Below, in pieces: positions 8,021 to 16,196 of a stretch of DNA of 64,000 nt. Origin of the DNA: CAWINX01 sp963837585 (GTDB taxonomy: Bacteria > Actinomycetota > Thermoleophilia > Solirubrobacterales > 70-9); the NCBI GenBank assembly GCA_963837585.1, contig CAWINX010000003.1:186001-250000 (forward strand), read 5' to 3'. The position numbers and the translations under genes were made by a program. The notes beneath the pieces were generated by a model. It had not been told where the DNA came from. It searched no databases and saw nothing but the letters and a program-made list of their open reading frames with translations. Within the stretch, counting starts at the first letter, position 1; each line of letters opens with the position of its first letter.

Positions 8021-8807
8021 TTAAGTGGCTCCCGCCTCCCTGGGCTCCAGGGCGGGATGGCTGAGGGTACCGTGGCGGCGCTTCACGGCGTAGATCCAGA
8101 CCGCGCCGGCGACCATCATCCCGAGGCTCTCGAGCTGCGCCGAGGTCAGCCCCAGCGCCACATCGGTCGTTGCGGCGGATGAACTCGACCAGGAAGCGCT
8201 CGGTCCCCGCGTAGAGGAGGTAGATCGCGAAGAGGACGCCGGCGCGGAAGCGGTCGCGCAGCTGCCAGAGGACGAAGGCGCCGAGGCCCATCGCCAGGGT
8301 CTCGTAGACGGGGGTCGGGTGGACGGTCTGCTCGGTGGGGACGGTGCCGTGCGGGTAGGACATCGCCCAGGGGCCGTCCCAGGGCTTGCCGTAGTCGCCG
8401 TCGCCGGAGAGTTGGCAGCCGCAGCGGCCGATCGCGTAGCCGAGGGCGAGGGCCGGCGCGGCGAGGTCGAGCAGGGTGAGGCCGAGGAAGTGCCGGTAGC
8501 GGGCCCAGGCCAGAACCGCCAGGGCGCCGCCGATCGCGCCGCCGTACCAAACCAGGCCGGCGCCGGAGAGCAGCTCCCCGACCAGGTCGTGCTTGACGCT
8601 GTCGTAGTTCTGGACGAGGAAGTAGACGCGCGAGCCGACGACTCCGCCGGCCAGCGCCGAGAAGGCCATCTCATAGGCCCAGTCGGTCGGCTTGCCGATC
8701 TCCCCCAGCCGCCGCGCGATCAGCGCCCCGGCGGCGAGGAAGGCAAGGGCGAACATCAACCCAAAGGTCTGCAGGGTGAGCGGTCCGATGTGGATCTCGG
8801 GATACAT
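8021..8807 (-). CDS. lgt: Prolipoprotein diacylglyceryl transferase
   Basis: Membrane enzyme that moves diacylglycerol from phosphatidylglycerol to the lipobox cysteine of lipoproteins. Several transmembrane helices are visible from the N-terminus (IGPLTLQTFGLMFALAFLAAG). The signature is GRCGCQLSGDGDYG in the GRxGCfxxGdxyG position, and HPTPVYE follows. One frameshift near 8160 interrupts FIRRN; the next frame continues as TDVALGLTSAQ and ends at the TAA touching the prmC start. At about 262 residues it is slightly short but complete. tRNA-Glu lies 3 bp upstream, so the promoter is probably shared or beyond it. Confidence 0.92.
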
Positions 8808-8810
8808 GAA

Positions 8811-8882
8811 TAGCCCCGCCGGAGAATCGAACCCGATTGCCAGATAGAAAGTCCGGAGTGCTAACCGTTAGACGACGGGGCC
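8811..8882 (-). tRNA. tRNA-Glu (UUC)
   Basis: 72-nt cloverleaf on the minus strand: acceptor GGCCCCG pairs with CGGGGCT (a G-U at the first pair), D-arm TCGTCTAACGGTTAG, anticodon loop CTTTCTA with anticodon UUC, T-arm with GGTTCGATTC. No CCA is encoded. Confidence 0.9.
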
Positions 8883-8935
8883 GCGGCGTCTCAGTCTACG
8901 AGGGCTGATCCATCCGACGATGTTGCCATTGTATA

Positions 8936-8949
8936 CGAACATATGTTCG
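8936..8949. promoter_or_regulatory. LexA-type SOS box
   Basis: CGAACATATGTTCG is a perfect 14 bp palindrome matching the actinobacterial/Gram-positive LexA site CGAAC-N4-GTTCG. It lies 15 bp before the ATG of the decayed gene at 8965, in a locally AT-rich stretch, and would have placed that gene under SOS control. Sequence match only; binding is inferred. Confidence 0.7.
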
Positions 8950-8964
8950 CCCAGACTCCTTTCT

Positions 8965-9635
8965 ATGCGTCCTAAGCGCCGAGAGCAACGTGAGGCTCGG
9001 CGCTTGCGAAGCCACGGGGTCTGCCCATGAGGGAAATCGCTTCCCACCTTGAGGTGTCGCTAGCAAGTGTGCACCTATGGACCGCGACATTGAGATCACC
9101 CGAACATGAGCGCGCAACATTCGCAAGCGCGCCACGAACGGCGTCTGCTCGGTCCGGCCGAGAATCGACGCCGGCGTCTCGCGTTTCAAGAGGAAGGCCG
9201 CCACCGGCTCGTCAAGGGAACCTCTCCACCATGCCGGCTGCATGCTCTGCTGGGCCGAAGGCTCGAAGGATCGGAACAGTCGAGCTCGCGAACTCGGACG
9301 TAAACATGGATCGCTTCTTCGTCAGGTTTCTGTCGTGCAGTGCTTCGACATACCTGACGACCGGCTTGACGCTTCGACTTGAACGTCTACCTTGGCAATG
9401 GCAATGTCTCGACGCAATCGAGGCTTACTGGCTCGACCTCTCAACCTGCCGGCCGCCTGGTTCGGCAAGCACTCGGTCGACCATTTCCCGACGTCGAGCA
9501 GTGGCGCGGGCGAACAGCTGCCGTACGGCGTCTGCTCAATCGGCGTCGGCGCAGCACCGCGCATCGTCTAGCACATCTTCGGAGCGATCGCAGAGCTACG
9601 GCGGGTTCGACGAACCGCGCTGGCTCGACTGTAGG
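8965..9635 (+). pseudogene. Decayed HTH protein gene (endonuclease-like family), many frameshifts
   Basis: Pieces of one protein can be followed through all three frames: MRPKRREQREARRLRSHG, then REIASHLEVSLASVHLWT (an HTH), then HERRLLGPAENRRRR, AEGS-like fragments, ELANSDVNMDRFFVRF, MNVYLGNGN, IEAYWLDL, LPYGVCSIGVG and finally GGFDEPRWLD. The order matches a family I remember from Actinobacteria with an N-terminal HTH and a YWAEG...NSD..M..FF..FL core, possibly related to LAGLIDADG-type nucleases; that link is a memory-based inference. At least seven shifts in 670 bp is far more than in neighbouring genes, so this is probably real decay. Its end overlaps argF on the other strand. AT-rich beginnings and tRNA proximity suggest acquisition by transfer. 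Confidence 0.6.
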
Positions 9636-10528
9636 CCGGCGGCCACTAGCTGCAGCAGCATCTCCAGCAGCGCCTTCTGGGCGTGGAGGCGGTTTTCGGC
9701 CTGGTCCCAGACGGCTGAGCGGTCGCCGTAGAGGACCTCGGCGGTGATCTCCTCGCCCGGGTGGGCGGGGAGGCAGTGCAGGACGATGGCGCGGTCGGCG
9801 GCGGCCGAGAGGAGGTCGGCGTCGATCTGGAAGGGGGCGAGGTCGGCGCGGCGGCGGTCGGCCTCGGCCTCGTCGCCCATGCTTACCCAGACATCGGTGT
9901 AGAGGGCGTCGGCGCCGGAGGCGGCGGCGCGGGGGTCGTCGGTCAGCTTTGCGTCGTGTCCCTCCTCGAGCTGGTAGCCGGGGGGCGCGGCGACGAGGAC
10001 CTCGACGCCGGACAGCTCCCCGGCGATCGCCAGCGAGCGGGCGACGTTGTTGCCGTCGCCGACGTAGGCGAGGCGCAGGCCCTGGAGGTCGCCGAAGCGC
10101 TCGCGCAGGGTGAGCAGGTCGGCGAGCGCCTGGCAGGGGTGGTGCAGCGGGGTGAGGCCGTTGACGACCGGGACGTCGGACTCGGCGGCCAGCTCGGCGA
10201 CGACCTCGTGGGAGCCGGAGCGGATGACGATCGCGTCGACGTAGCGGGAGAGGACCCGCGCCGTGTCGGCGATCGACTCGCCGCGGCTGAGCTGCAGCTC
10301 GTCGCCGCGCAGGACGACCGGCGTTCCGCCCAGCTCGGCGACGCCGACCTCGAAGGAGATGCGGGTGCGGGTCGAGGGCTTCTCGAAGAAGAGCGCGACG
10401 CTGCGCCCGGCCAGCGCCTCGGCGCCGACGCCGTCGCGCCGGCCCGCTTTCAACTCGAGCGCCCGGTCGAGCAGCTTGCCCAGCTCGAACGCCCCCAGCT
10501 CTTCGCCTGTGAGGAAGTGTCGCGTCAA
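9596..10528 (-). CDS. argF: Ornithine carbamoyltransferase
   Basis: Catalyses carbamoyl phosphate plus L-ornithine to citrulline in arginine synthesis. The carbamoyl-phosphate motif is FEKPSTRTR; HPCQALADLLTL carries the conserved HPxQ; the ornithine-binding loop is seen in VWVSMGDE, and HCLPAHPGEEI contains the conserved cysteine. About 310 residues. TTG at 10528 is taken as start because it begins TRHFLTGEEL, the usual family N-terminus; no ATG fits. Only 18 bp separate it from the divergent gene. The last dozen residues (SSQRGSSNPP) overlap the decayed HTH gene and may be an accidental extension. No other arg genes are nearby. Confidence 0.93.
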   Translation of the reverse strand: MTRHFLTGEELGAFELGKLLDRALELKAGRRDGVGAEALAGRSVALFFEKPSTRTRISFEVGVAELGGTPVVLRGDELQLSRGESIADTARVLSRYVDAIVIRSGSHEVVAELAAESDVPVVNGLTPLHHPCQALADLLTLRERFGDLQGLRLAYVGDGNNVARSLAIAGELSGVEVLVAAPPGYQLEEGHDAKLTDDPRAAASGADALYTDVWVSMGDEAEADRRRADLAPFQIDADLLSAAADRAIVLHCLPAHPGEEITAEVLYGDRSAVWDQAENRLHAQKALLEMLLQLVAAGLQSSQRGSSNPP

Positions 10529-10546
10529 GCGGTTGATACTAAGCGC

Positions 10547-11525
10547 GTGCAGTTCACGGCGATTGCCTGGAACCTCTTCCACGGGCGCGATTTCCCGCCC
10601 GACCCCGCCCTGTTCACCTGGCGCTCGCGGCTGCTGCGGGTCACGGAGAGAAACGACACCCACCTCCAGGTCAACCGTGGCCTGCTCGACGAGTTCGCGG
10701 CGATGCTCGCCGGCGCCGAGTGGGACGTCGCCCTCTTGCAGGAGTGCCCGCCGCGCTTCGCGGCGGAACTGGCCCGCGCCTGCGGCGCCGAGCGCCACCG
10801 CGTCCTCACCTCGCGCAACTCGCTCGGCGCGCTGCGCGCCGCTGGCGGCGCGCCTCAATCCCGACCTGATCGCCTCCGGCGAGGGCGGCTCCAACCTCAC
10901 CCTCATCCGCCCGCCCTCGCCGCGGTGTAACGCGTTGGTGGCCTCACAGAGCGCCAACGCGTTACACCATGGCCTGGGTGGCCAGACCTCTCCACGGTGC
11001 AACGCGCTGGAGTCCCCACAGCACGCCAACGCGTTACACCGGCCGGGGGGGACGACGCTGGGGGGGATCGTCGAGCGGCGGGACCTGGTCATCCACGAGG
11101 GCAAGCCGGAGCGGCGGGCGATGGCCTTCACCCGCACCGCCTCGGGCCTCTGCGTCGCCAACCTGCACGCGACCAACGACCACCCCGAGCTGGCCGCCGA
11201 GGACGTCCTCCTCGCCGCCCGACGCGCCACCGAGTGGGCCGGGGAGCGACCGCTGCTGTTCGGCGGCGACCTCAACCTGCGGCCCGCCGAGACCCCGGCC
11301 GTCTTCGATGAGTTGCGCGATCGCTTCGGCCTCGCCACGCCGACGACGGCGCCGAGCGCAATCGACCACCTGCTGGGACGGGGCCTGACCGTTGTCTCGC
11401 CCCCCACGCCCTGGCCGCCGGAGCGACGAGAAGTGCGAATCGGCGGCGGCGAGGCGGGACGCGGCGAGCGCGCGATCCGCCTCTCCGACCACACCCCGGT
11501 GGTGGCGAGGTTCGAAATCGACTGA
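10547..11525 (+). CDS. Endonuclease/exonuclease/phosphatase family protein with in-frame repeat insertion
   Basis: Metal-dependent phosphodiesterase/phosphatase fold. Motifs in order: IAWNLFHGRD (strand 1), LLQECPP (metal-binding Glu), ANLHATNDH, FGGDLNLRP (the GDxN motif), and LSDHTPVVARF (catalytic Asp-His). GTG at 10547 is the start. A frameshift near 10848 joins two frames. Between LIRPPSP and LGGIVERRDL about 40 residues (RCNALVASQSANALHH and a second RCNAL...NALHR) are encoded by repeat copies 5 and 6 and the spacer, without breaking the frame. The insertion falls in a loop before the central strands, so the enzyme could tolerate it. Substrate unknown. Confidence 0.82.
10924..10968. repeat. 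Palindromic repeat, copy 5 (inside a coding gene)
   Basis: 45 bp inverted repeat with arms GGTGTAACGCGTTGG and CCAACGCGTTACACC. In the frame of the host gene it is read as RCNALVASQSANALH. The same segment is also stop-free in one minus-strand frame. Confidence 0.9.
10996..11040. repeat. Palindromic repeat, copy 6 (inside a coding gene)
   Basis: 45 bp inverted repeat with left arm GGTGCAACGCGCTGG and right arm CCAACGCGTTACACC, 27 bp after copy 5. It is the most diverged copy (left arm only partly matched), read in frame as RCNALESPQHANALHR. Confidence 0.88.
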
Positions 11526-11594
11526 GATAGGGCACACTGACTTGGCACACCCCACCCGCTGATTCGAACGGCAGGAAACCAGGAGGAAACAAAG

Positions 11595-12035
11595 ATGGCA
11601 GCGAAAAAATCCACCACCGGCAAAGCGAAAAAAGCGAAAGCCGGGACGCGTGCCAAAAAAGCCACCCCGAGAAAGCCCGCCGCTAAAAAAGCCAAGAAAG
11701 CCAAACCCGCGGCGAAGCGCAGCGCCGGGAGGGCAAGCGGCCTCGACAAGAGCGTCGAGCACTTTCGCGACAGCCTCGAGCACAGCGTCACGCTCAGCCG
11801 GGACCGACTCCAGGAGGTCGTCGACGACACCGTGAAGCGCGGCCGGATGACCCGCGGCGACGCCGAGAAGATGGTCGGCGACCTGCTGAAGCGCGGCCGC
11901 AAACAGACCGACTCGCTGCTGCGCGAGCTGGAGAAGTTGGTCAAGCAGGCGCGCAAAGAGGTCAACGGCCGTACCCAGCCCGTCCGCAAACAGGCCACCC
12001 AGGCCGCCCGCCGCGCCGCCAAGAAACTCTCCTAG
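11595..12035 (+). CDS. Histone H1-like, lysine/alanine-rich DNA-binding protein
   Basis: 146 residues in two parts. Residues 1-47 are a Lys/Ala/Pro-rich tail built of AKKA, KKAK and KPAAK units, like bacterial histone H1-like or HU tails. Residues 50-125 form amphipathic helices with RDRLQEVVDDTVKRGRM, TRGDAEKMVGDLLKRG and TDSLLRELEKL, which resemble the helical domain of phasins and related actinobacterial proteins. Likely a nucleoid-associated or granule-associated protein. A strong AGGAGG ribosome-binding site precedes the ATG, pointing to high expression. The next gene's TTG follows its stop codon directly. Confidence 0.75.
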   Translation: MAAKKSTTGKAKKAKAGTRAKKATPRKPAAKKAKKAKPAAKRSAGRASGLDKSVEHFRDSLEHSVTLSRDRLQEVVDDTVKRGRMTRGDAEKMVGDLLKRGRKQTDSLLRELEKLVKQARKEVNGRTQPVRKQATQAARRAAKKLS

Positions 12036-13338
12036 TTGGAGCAACTCGAGGTCGAGATCGAGTCGCTCGCCTTCGGCGGGCGAGGGGTCGCCCGCGCCGA
12101 CGGCTACGTCGTCTTCGTCGTCCGGGGCGCTGCCGGGCGACCGCGTCCGGGCGGAGATCACCAAGTCAAAGCGCAAGTTCGCCGAGGCCCGGACGGTGGA
12201 GTTGCTGCGCCCCGCCGCCGACCGCGTCGCCGACCGCTGCACGCACGACGGCGAGCCCTGTCCCGGCGCCCCCTGGCAGGGGCTCCCCTACGAGCGCCAG
12301 CTCTCCCACAAGCAGGAGCAGGTCGACGACGCGCTGCGCCGGATCGGCGGCCTCGACGGCTTCGAGCTGGAGGAGATCGAGCCGGCGGTCGAGCAGTGGC
12401 GCTACCGCAACAAGCTCGAGTACTCCTTCGGCGAGCACGACGGGGAGACGACGCTCGGCTTCCACGCCCGCGGCCGCTGGGACCTGACGGTCGACGTCGA
12501 TGACTGCCTGCTGGCCTCGGAGGCGGGCAACGCCGCCCGCAACGCGGTGCGCGACTGGGCGCGACTTGAGGCGGTCGCGCCTTACGACCGCCGCGCCCGC
12601 GACGGCGTCCTGCGCAACCTTGCGGTCCGCGAGGGGAGGCGAACCGGACAGATCCAGACCCGCCTGATCACCTCTGCGGCTCCCTTTCCGAAACCGCCGG
12701 TCGACCTCCACACGATGATCGAGGGGGACTCGGGCGGGACCGACGGCCCGACCGGCGTGCTCGGCGAGGAGATGCTGCGCGAGGAGCTGTGCGGACTGAA
12801 GCTGGAGATGTCCCACGGCGCCTTCTTCCAGACCAACACCGAGATGGCGGAGCGCCTCTACGCGGTCGCCGCCGAGTACGCGGGGCTGACCGGGAAAGAG
12901 CGGCTCTTCGACCTCTACTGCGGGATCGGGACGATCGGGCTGACGATGGCGGCGCGGGCCGGCGAGGTCTGGGGGCTGGAGATCGTCCCCGAGGCGATCG
13001 CCGACGCGGAGCGCAACGCCGAGCGCAACGGGATCGCCAACGCGCGCTTTGTAGCGGGCAGCGCCCGCACCGGCGTGCGGCCGCTGCTGGAGGAGGCGGG
13101 GGTGCCCGACGTCGTGGTGATCGACCCGCCGCGGGCCGGCCTCTCGCAGAAGATCGTCCGCCGGGTGATCGAGTGCGAGGCGCCGCGGATCGTCTACGTC
13201 TCCTGCAACCCGACGACGCTGGCGCCGAACGCCGCCCAGCTGGTCGAGGCCGGCTATAGGCTGAGCCGCGTGAGGCCGGTCGACATGTTCCCCCAGACCC
13301 CGCACATCGAGTGCGTGGCGCTCTTCGACCGTGAGTAA
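12036..13338 (+). CDS. RNA (uracil-5-)-methyltransferase, TrmA/RlmD (RumA) family
   Basis: SAM-dependent methyltransferase forming 5-methyluridine in rRNA or tRNA. An N-terminal TRAM domain (LEVESLAFGGRGVAR-type, LPGDRVRAEI) is interrupted by a frameshift near 12125. Then come substrate residues YRNKLEYSF, the FQTNTEMAERLY helix, the SAM motif FDLYCGIGTIGL, IDPPRAGL, the catalytic Cys in YVSCNPTTLA, and the usual ending VDMFPQTPHIECVALF. Two cysteines in RCTHDGEPCPG are left of the usual four-Cys iron-sulfur motif. TTG at 12036 touches the previous stop and sets the TRAM N-terminus. Which uridine is modified cannot be told. Confidence 0.88.
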
Positions 13339-14095
13339 GCGCGGCTTCGGGGTCGCCGCGGGCCTCGACCCGGAGGTCGCGAGGCCGCTGGCGACGCGCT
13401 GCGCGGAGCTCGGCTACGCCTCGATGTGGTCGAACGACCACCCGGGGGCGAAGGGGCTGGAGACGCTGGCCGAGTTCGGTGCCGCCGCGCCCGGGGTCGA
13501 CCTCGGCGTCGCCGTGATCGCTCTCGACCGGACGCCTCCGGCGGCGATCGCCGCCGACGTCGAGCGATTCGGCCTCGACCCGGCGCGGCTCTGGCTCGGG
13601 GTCGGCGCCGGCTTCTCGGAGAAGCCGCTGACCCGGATGCGCGAGTCGCTGCCGGAGCTGCGCGAGGCGCTGCCCGGCATCCGCATCGTCCTCGCCGCGA
13701 TGGGCCCGAAGATGTGCGCCCTGGCAGGAGCCGAGTTCGACGGCGCCTTCTTCAACTGGATGACCCCGGCCTTCGCCGCCGGCGCCAGGGAGAAGGTCGA
13801 GGCGGGCGCAGGCGAGGCGGGCCGCGAAATACCACCGGTCTTCGGCTACGTCCGCACCGCGGTGGGCCCCGACGCCGCCGACCGCCTCGCCAAGGAGGAG
13901 TCCTTCTACCGCGACCTGCACGCCGGCTACCGAAACCACTTCAACCGCCTGGCCGAACCCGAGGGCACGGTCGGCGTGGCGGCCGCAGACACCACCGAGG
14001 CCCAGTCTCAACTCAGCCGCTACGAAGCTTTGGACACGGTCGTCGTCAGCGGCTTGGCGCAGCGCCACAGTCGACGCGATGTCCGCCGTAGCTGA
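13331..14095 (+). CDS. LLM-class flavin/F420-dependent oxidoreductase
   Basis: Luciferase-like (TIM barrel) oxidoreductase, short at 254 residues. GFGVAAGLDPE at the N-terminus, LGYASMWSNDHPGAKG (the SxWxxDH-type segment), GVAVIALDRTPP, LWLGVGAGF and a late FGYVRTAVGPDA fit the F420-dependent branch. GTG start overlaps the methyltransferase stop by 8 bp, so the two are coupled. The last 10 residues (QRHSRRDVRRS) look out of frame; a shift near 14060 gives TVDAMSAVADRC, closer to the family ending. Substrate unknown; cofactor F420 is inferred from the lineage. Confidence 0.8.
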   Translation: MSKRGFGVAAGLDPEVARPLATRCAELGYASMWSNDHPGAKGLETLAEFGAAAPGVDLGVAVIALDRTPPAAIAADVERFGLDPARLWLGVGAGFSEKPLTRMRESLPELREALPGIRIVLAAMGPKMCALAGAEFDGAFFNWMTPAFAAGAREKVEAGAGEAGREIPPVFGYVRTAVGPDAADRLAKEESFYRDLHAGYRNHFNRLAEPEGTVGVAAADTTEAQSQLSRYEALDTVVVSGLAQRHSRRDVRRS

Positions 14096-14113
14096 CCGCT
14101 GCGGCCCCGTAGG

Positions 14114-14200
14114 AGGGACGGGGCACCCTCGAACGGGCGGATACTCAAATCGCCGGTCTCATTAGACCGGCGATTGTCCGGGCGAGGGTGCCCCGTCCCT
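14114..14200. terminator. Compound long hairpin between convergent genes
   Basis: Nested palindrome: an outer 18 bp perfect stem (14114-14131 with 14183-14200; left arm AGGGACGGGGCACCCTCG) encloses an inner 12 bp perfect stem (AATCGCCGGTCT/AGACCGGCGATT) with a 4-nt CATT loop. It sits between the 3' ends of the LLM gene and the glycosylase gene, so it could stop transcription from both sides. There is no U-tract and the size is unusual, so it might also be a mobile or repeated palindrome. Confidence 0.7.
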
Positions 14201-14214
14201 CTCCCGCCACTGAG

Positions 14215-14877
14215 TCAGTAAGGCGGCAAATCCTCGTACCACTCGCCGAGCATCTTGAAGCTGCGCCAGAAGCGCTGCTTGGCCCCCTCCTCGTCCAGAG
14301 AATCGTCGATGTCGGGGGTGTAGAGGGCGTCGACTGTCGGGGTGAAGGCCTGGATCTCACCCTCGCGGGGCTCGATCGGGCGGGAGAGGGGGATCCGCAT
14401 CCCGTTGAGGACGCGCAGCGCCGGCTCGCCCATCACGATGACGATTTTCGGCTGGACGATCGCGATCTCCTCGACCAGGCGCCGCATGCACTCCTCGGAG
14501 GCGAGGTCGGGCTCGGCGATCGGGCACTTGACGCAGAGGGTTCCGTAGACGACCAGGGGATCGACCCCGAGCCGCTTGAAGCTTTTCATCAGGGCATTGC
14601 CGGCGCGACCGTAGAAGGCGACGCCCTCCTCGATCTCCGCCGAGGCGGGAGCGTGCTTGAGCATGAAGACGTCAGCCTGCGGGTGGCCGGAGCCCAGCAC
14701 CGGCATCAGCTTGCCGCGCGGGCAGTGCGGACACTCCTGAAGCTCGTGGGTCAGGGTGTTGAGCTCGCGGATCGCGCGCTCCAGGTACTTCTCTCTGATC
14801 TCGTCGTCGGTCGCGGGCACGGTCGCCGATCTCTTTGACGGGACGGGCGCGGCTCCTTTCGCGCGGCCCGCCTGCAT
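14215..14877 (-). CDS. Uracil-DNA glycosylase superfamily protein (family 4-like)
   Basis: Base-excision repair enzyme of the iron-sulfur UDG group. Cysteines that could hold the 4Fe-4S cluster are in ECPHCPRG and, later, TLCVKCP. AFYGRAGNALMKSF is the post-motif helix of family 4 and IVIVMGEPALRVL the central strand. The first catalytic loop, normally GEGPG.xED, reads KHAPASAEIEEG here, so the active site is divergent and activity on uracil is not assured. 220 residues. The ATG overlaps the GT-PHP stop (TGATG), making it the last gene of the inositol-lipid operon. Its residue stretch before TDDEIREKY is low complexity. Confidence 0.8.
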   Translation of the reverse strand: MQAGRAKGAAPVPSKRSATVPATDDEIREKYLERAIRELNTLTHELQECPHCPRGKLMPVLGSGHPQADVFMLKHAPASAEIEEGVAFYGRAGNALMKSFKRLGVDPLVVYGTLCVKCPIAEPDLASEECMRRLVEEIAIVQPKIVIVMGEPALRVLNGMRIPLSRPIEPREGEIQAFTPTVDALYTPDIDDSLDEEGAKQRFWRSFKMLGEWYEDLPPY

Positions 14878-16196
14878 CAGCTCTTGCTCGCGGACTTGCC
14901 GGACCGACCCCCCGCACCGCGCCGCCGCGGCCGCCCGCCGCGGACCGGCTTGGCATCGGGGACGCGGCGCTTCGGCGCCTTCGGCCGCCCGGTCGTCTGC
15001 AACAGCTTCAGCGCCTGCACGTAGACGAGGTTCTTGTGCTTGCGGGTGATGTCGGCGTCGCGCATCGCCTCGAGGAACTCCTCCGGCCCGTCGAAATCGT
15101 GGATCCGCACCCGCACGCTCCCCAACCCCTGGGCAACGTGGCTGTCGGAGCCGGCGCCGGGGACGATCCGGTACTTGCGGGCGAAGCGCTCCGCCTCCTC
15201 GTTGAACGAGGTCAGCGCGACCCGCGGGTTGAAGACCTCGAGCACGTCGATCTCCTCGACGATGTCGATCAGGTGCTCGTAGTCGGGCACCGAGTGGAAG
15301 CGGTCGAAGGGGTGGGGCACGTAGACGAGCCCGCCCTGGCGGCGGATCTCGGCGATCGTCTCCGCCATCGTCATCCCCTTGGGGATCTTCTCCTCGAGGA
15401 AGAGGCCGATCACCTCGCCCTGCTCGGCGGTCTTCACCTCCTCGGCGACGATCACCTTGATGTCACCCATCCGGGCGGCGATCTCGCGCGCCTCCAGGGC
15501 GCCGGAGACCTCGTTGTGGTCGGTGATCGCGATCGCCCCCAGGCCGCGGTCGCGGGCGGTCTGCAGCAGCACCTCGACCGGCGTCGCGCAATCCGGCGAG
15601 TGGTCGGTGTGCATGTGCAGGTCGACCTCGATCAGCTTGCGGCGGGCGATCCGCCGACGAACCTCGGGGTTGCCGCCGGGGGCACGGCGACGCGCCGCCA
15701 GCCGCAGATACAGCTCCTCGAGCTCGCCGGCGACCTCGTCCCAGCTGCGCTCCAGCCCGGCCGACTCGACCAGCCGGTAGTCGCCCGGGAAGTAGCGCTC
15801 CAGCAGCTCCCCCGTCGCCGACGAGGTGACGGTGCGGGCGTCGAGGCGGCCGAAGAGCATCTGCACCAGCGGCCGCGCCACCTGGGTGGAGAGGACCCGC
15901 TCGGCCGGCTTGTGGAAGGTGGCGACGTTGAGCGAGTAGGAGTGGCGCAGCGCCGTCGAGGAGACGCGCGGGGCGAACGGCTCGTGGACGTGGACGATGT
16001 CGAAGGGGGTCGAGCGCAGGCGCTCTTTGACCTTGTCCCCGTAGCCGGCGACGACGACGCGATGGCCGCGCCGCTTCAACTCCGCCGCGACGCCCTCGAC
16101 GAACTCGTTGACCGGACCGGCGACGCCCCGGCGGTGGGGCGTCACCTGGGCTATCGAGAGCGACTCAGGAACCGACGACCACCGGGGACTTGCCAC
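14877..16196 (-). CDS. Glycosyltransferase N-domain fused to PHP domain, internally deleted
   Basis: The N-terminal ~150 residues are the acceptor-binding half of a GT4 glycosyltransferase (SIAQVTPHRRGVAGPVNEF, FDIVHVHEPFAPRVS, RYFPGDYR). The sequence then jumps to SWDEVAGELEELY, normally the last helix of a GT4 protein, so the nucleotide-sugar-binding half (about 160 residues) is absent without a frame break. From residue ~215 a PHP phosphoesterase follows: VDLHMHTDHSPD, AITDHNEVSGA, YVPHPFDR, GAGSDSHVAQGLG. The tail is basic. The start is uncertain; GTG at 16196 overlaps ino1 slightly. Context suggests a role in inositol-lipid glycosylation, but the GT part is unlikely to be active as written. 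Confidence 0.8.
   Translation of the reverse strand: MASPRWSSVPESLSIAQVTPHRRGVAGPVNEFVEGVAAELKRRGHRVVVAGYGDKVKERLRSTPFDIVHVHEPFAPRVSSTALRHSYSLNVATFHKPAERVLSTQVARPLVQMLFGRLDARTVTSSATGELLERYFPGDYRLVESAGLERSWDEVAGELEELYLRLAARRRAPGGNPEVRRRIARRKLIEVDLHMHTDHSPDCATPVEVLLQTARDRGLGAIAITDHNEVSGALEAREIAARMGDIKVIVAEEVKTAEQGEVIGLFLEEKIPKGMTMAETIAEIRRQGGLVYVPHPFDRFHSVPDYEHLIDIVEEIDVLEVFNPRVALTSFNEEAERFARKYRIVPGAGSDSHVAQGLGSVRVRIHDFDGPEEFLEAMRDADITRKHKNLVYVQALKLLQTTGRPKAPKRRVPDAKPVRGGRPRRRGAGGRSGKSASKS

Noticed and set aside
880..11040. Repeat-spacer-repeat pairs as tiny CRISPR arrays
   Set aside because: Only two repeats per site, repeats are long near-perfect palindromes, one pair is inside a coding gene, and no cas genes are present.
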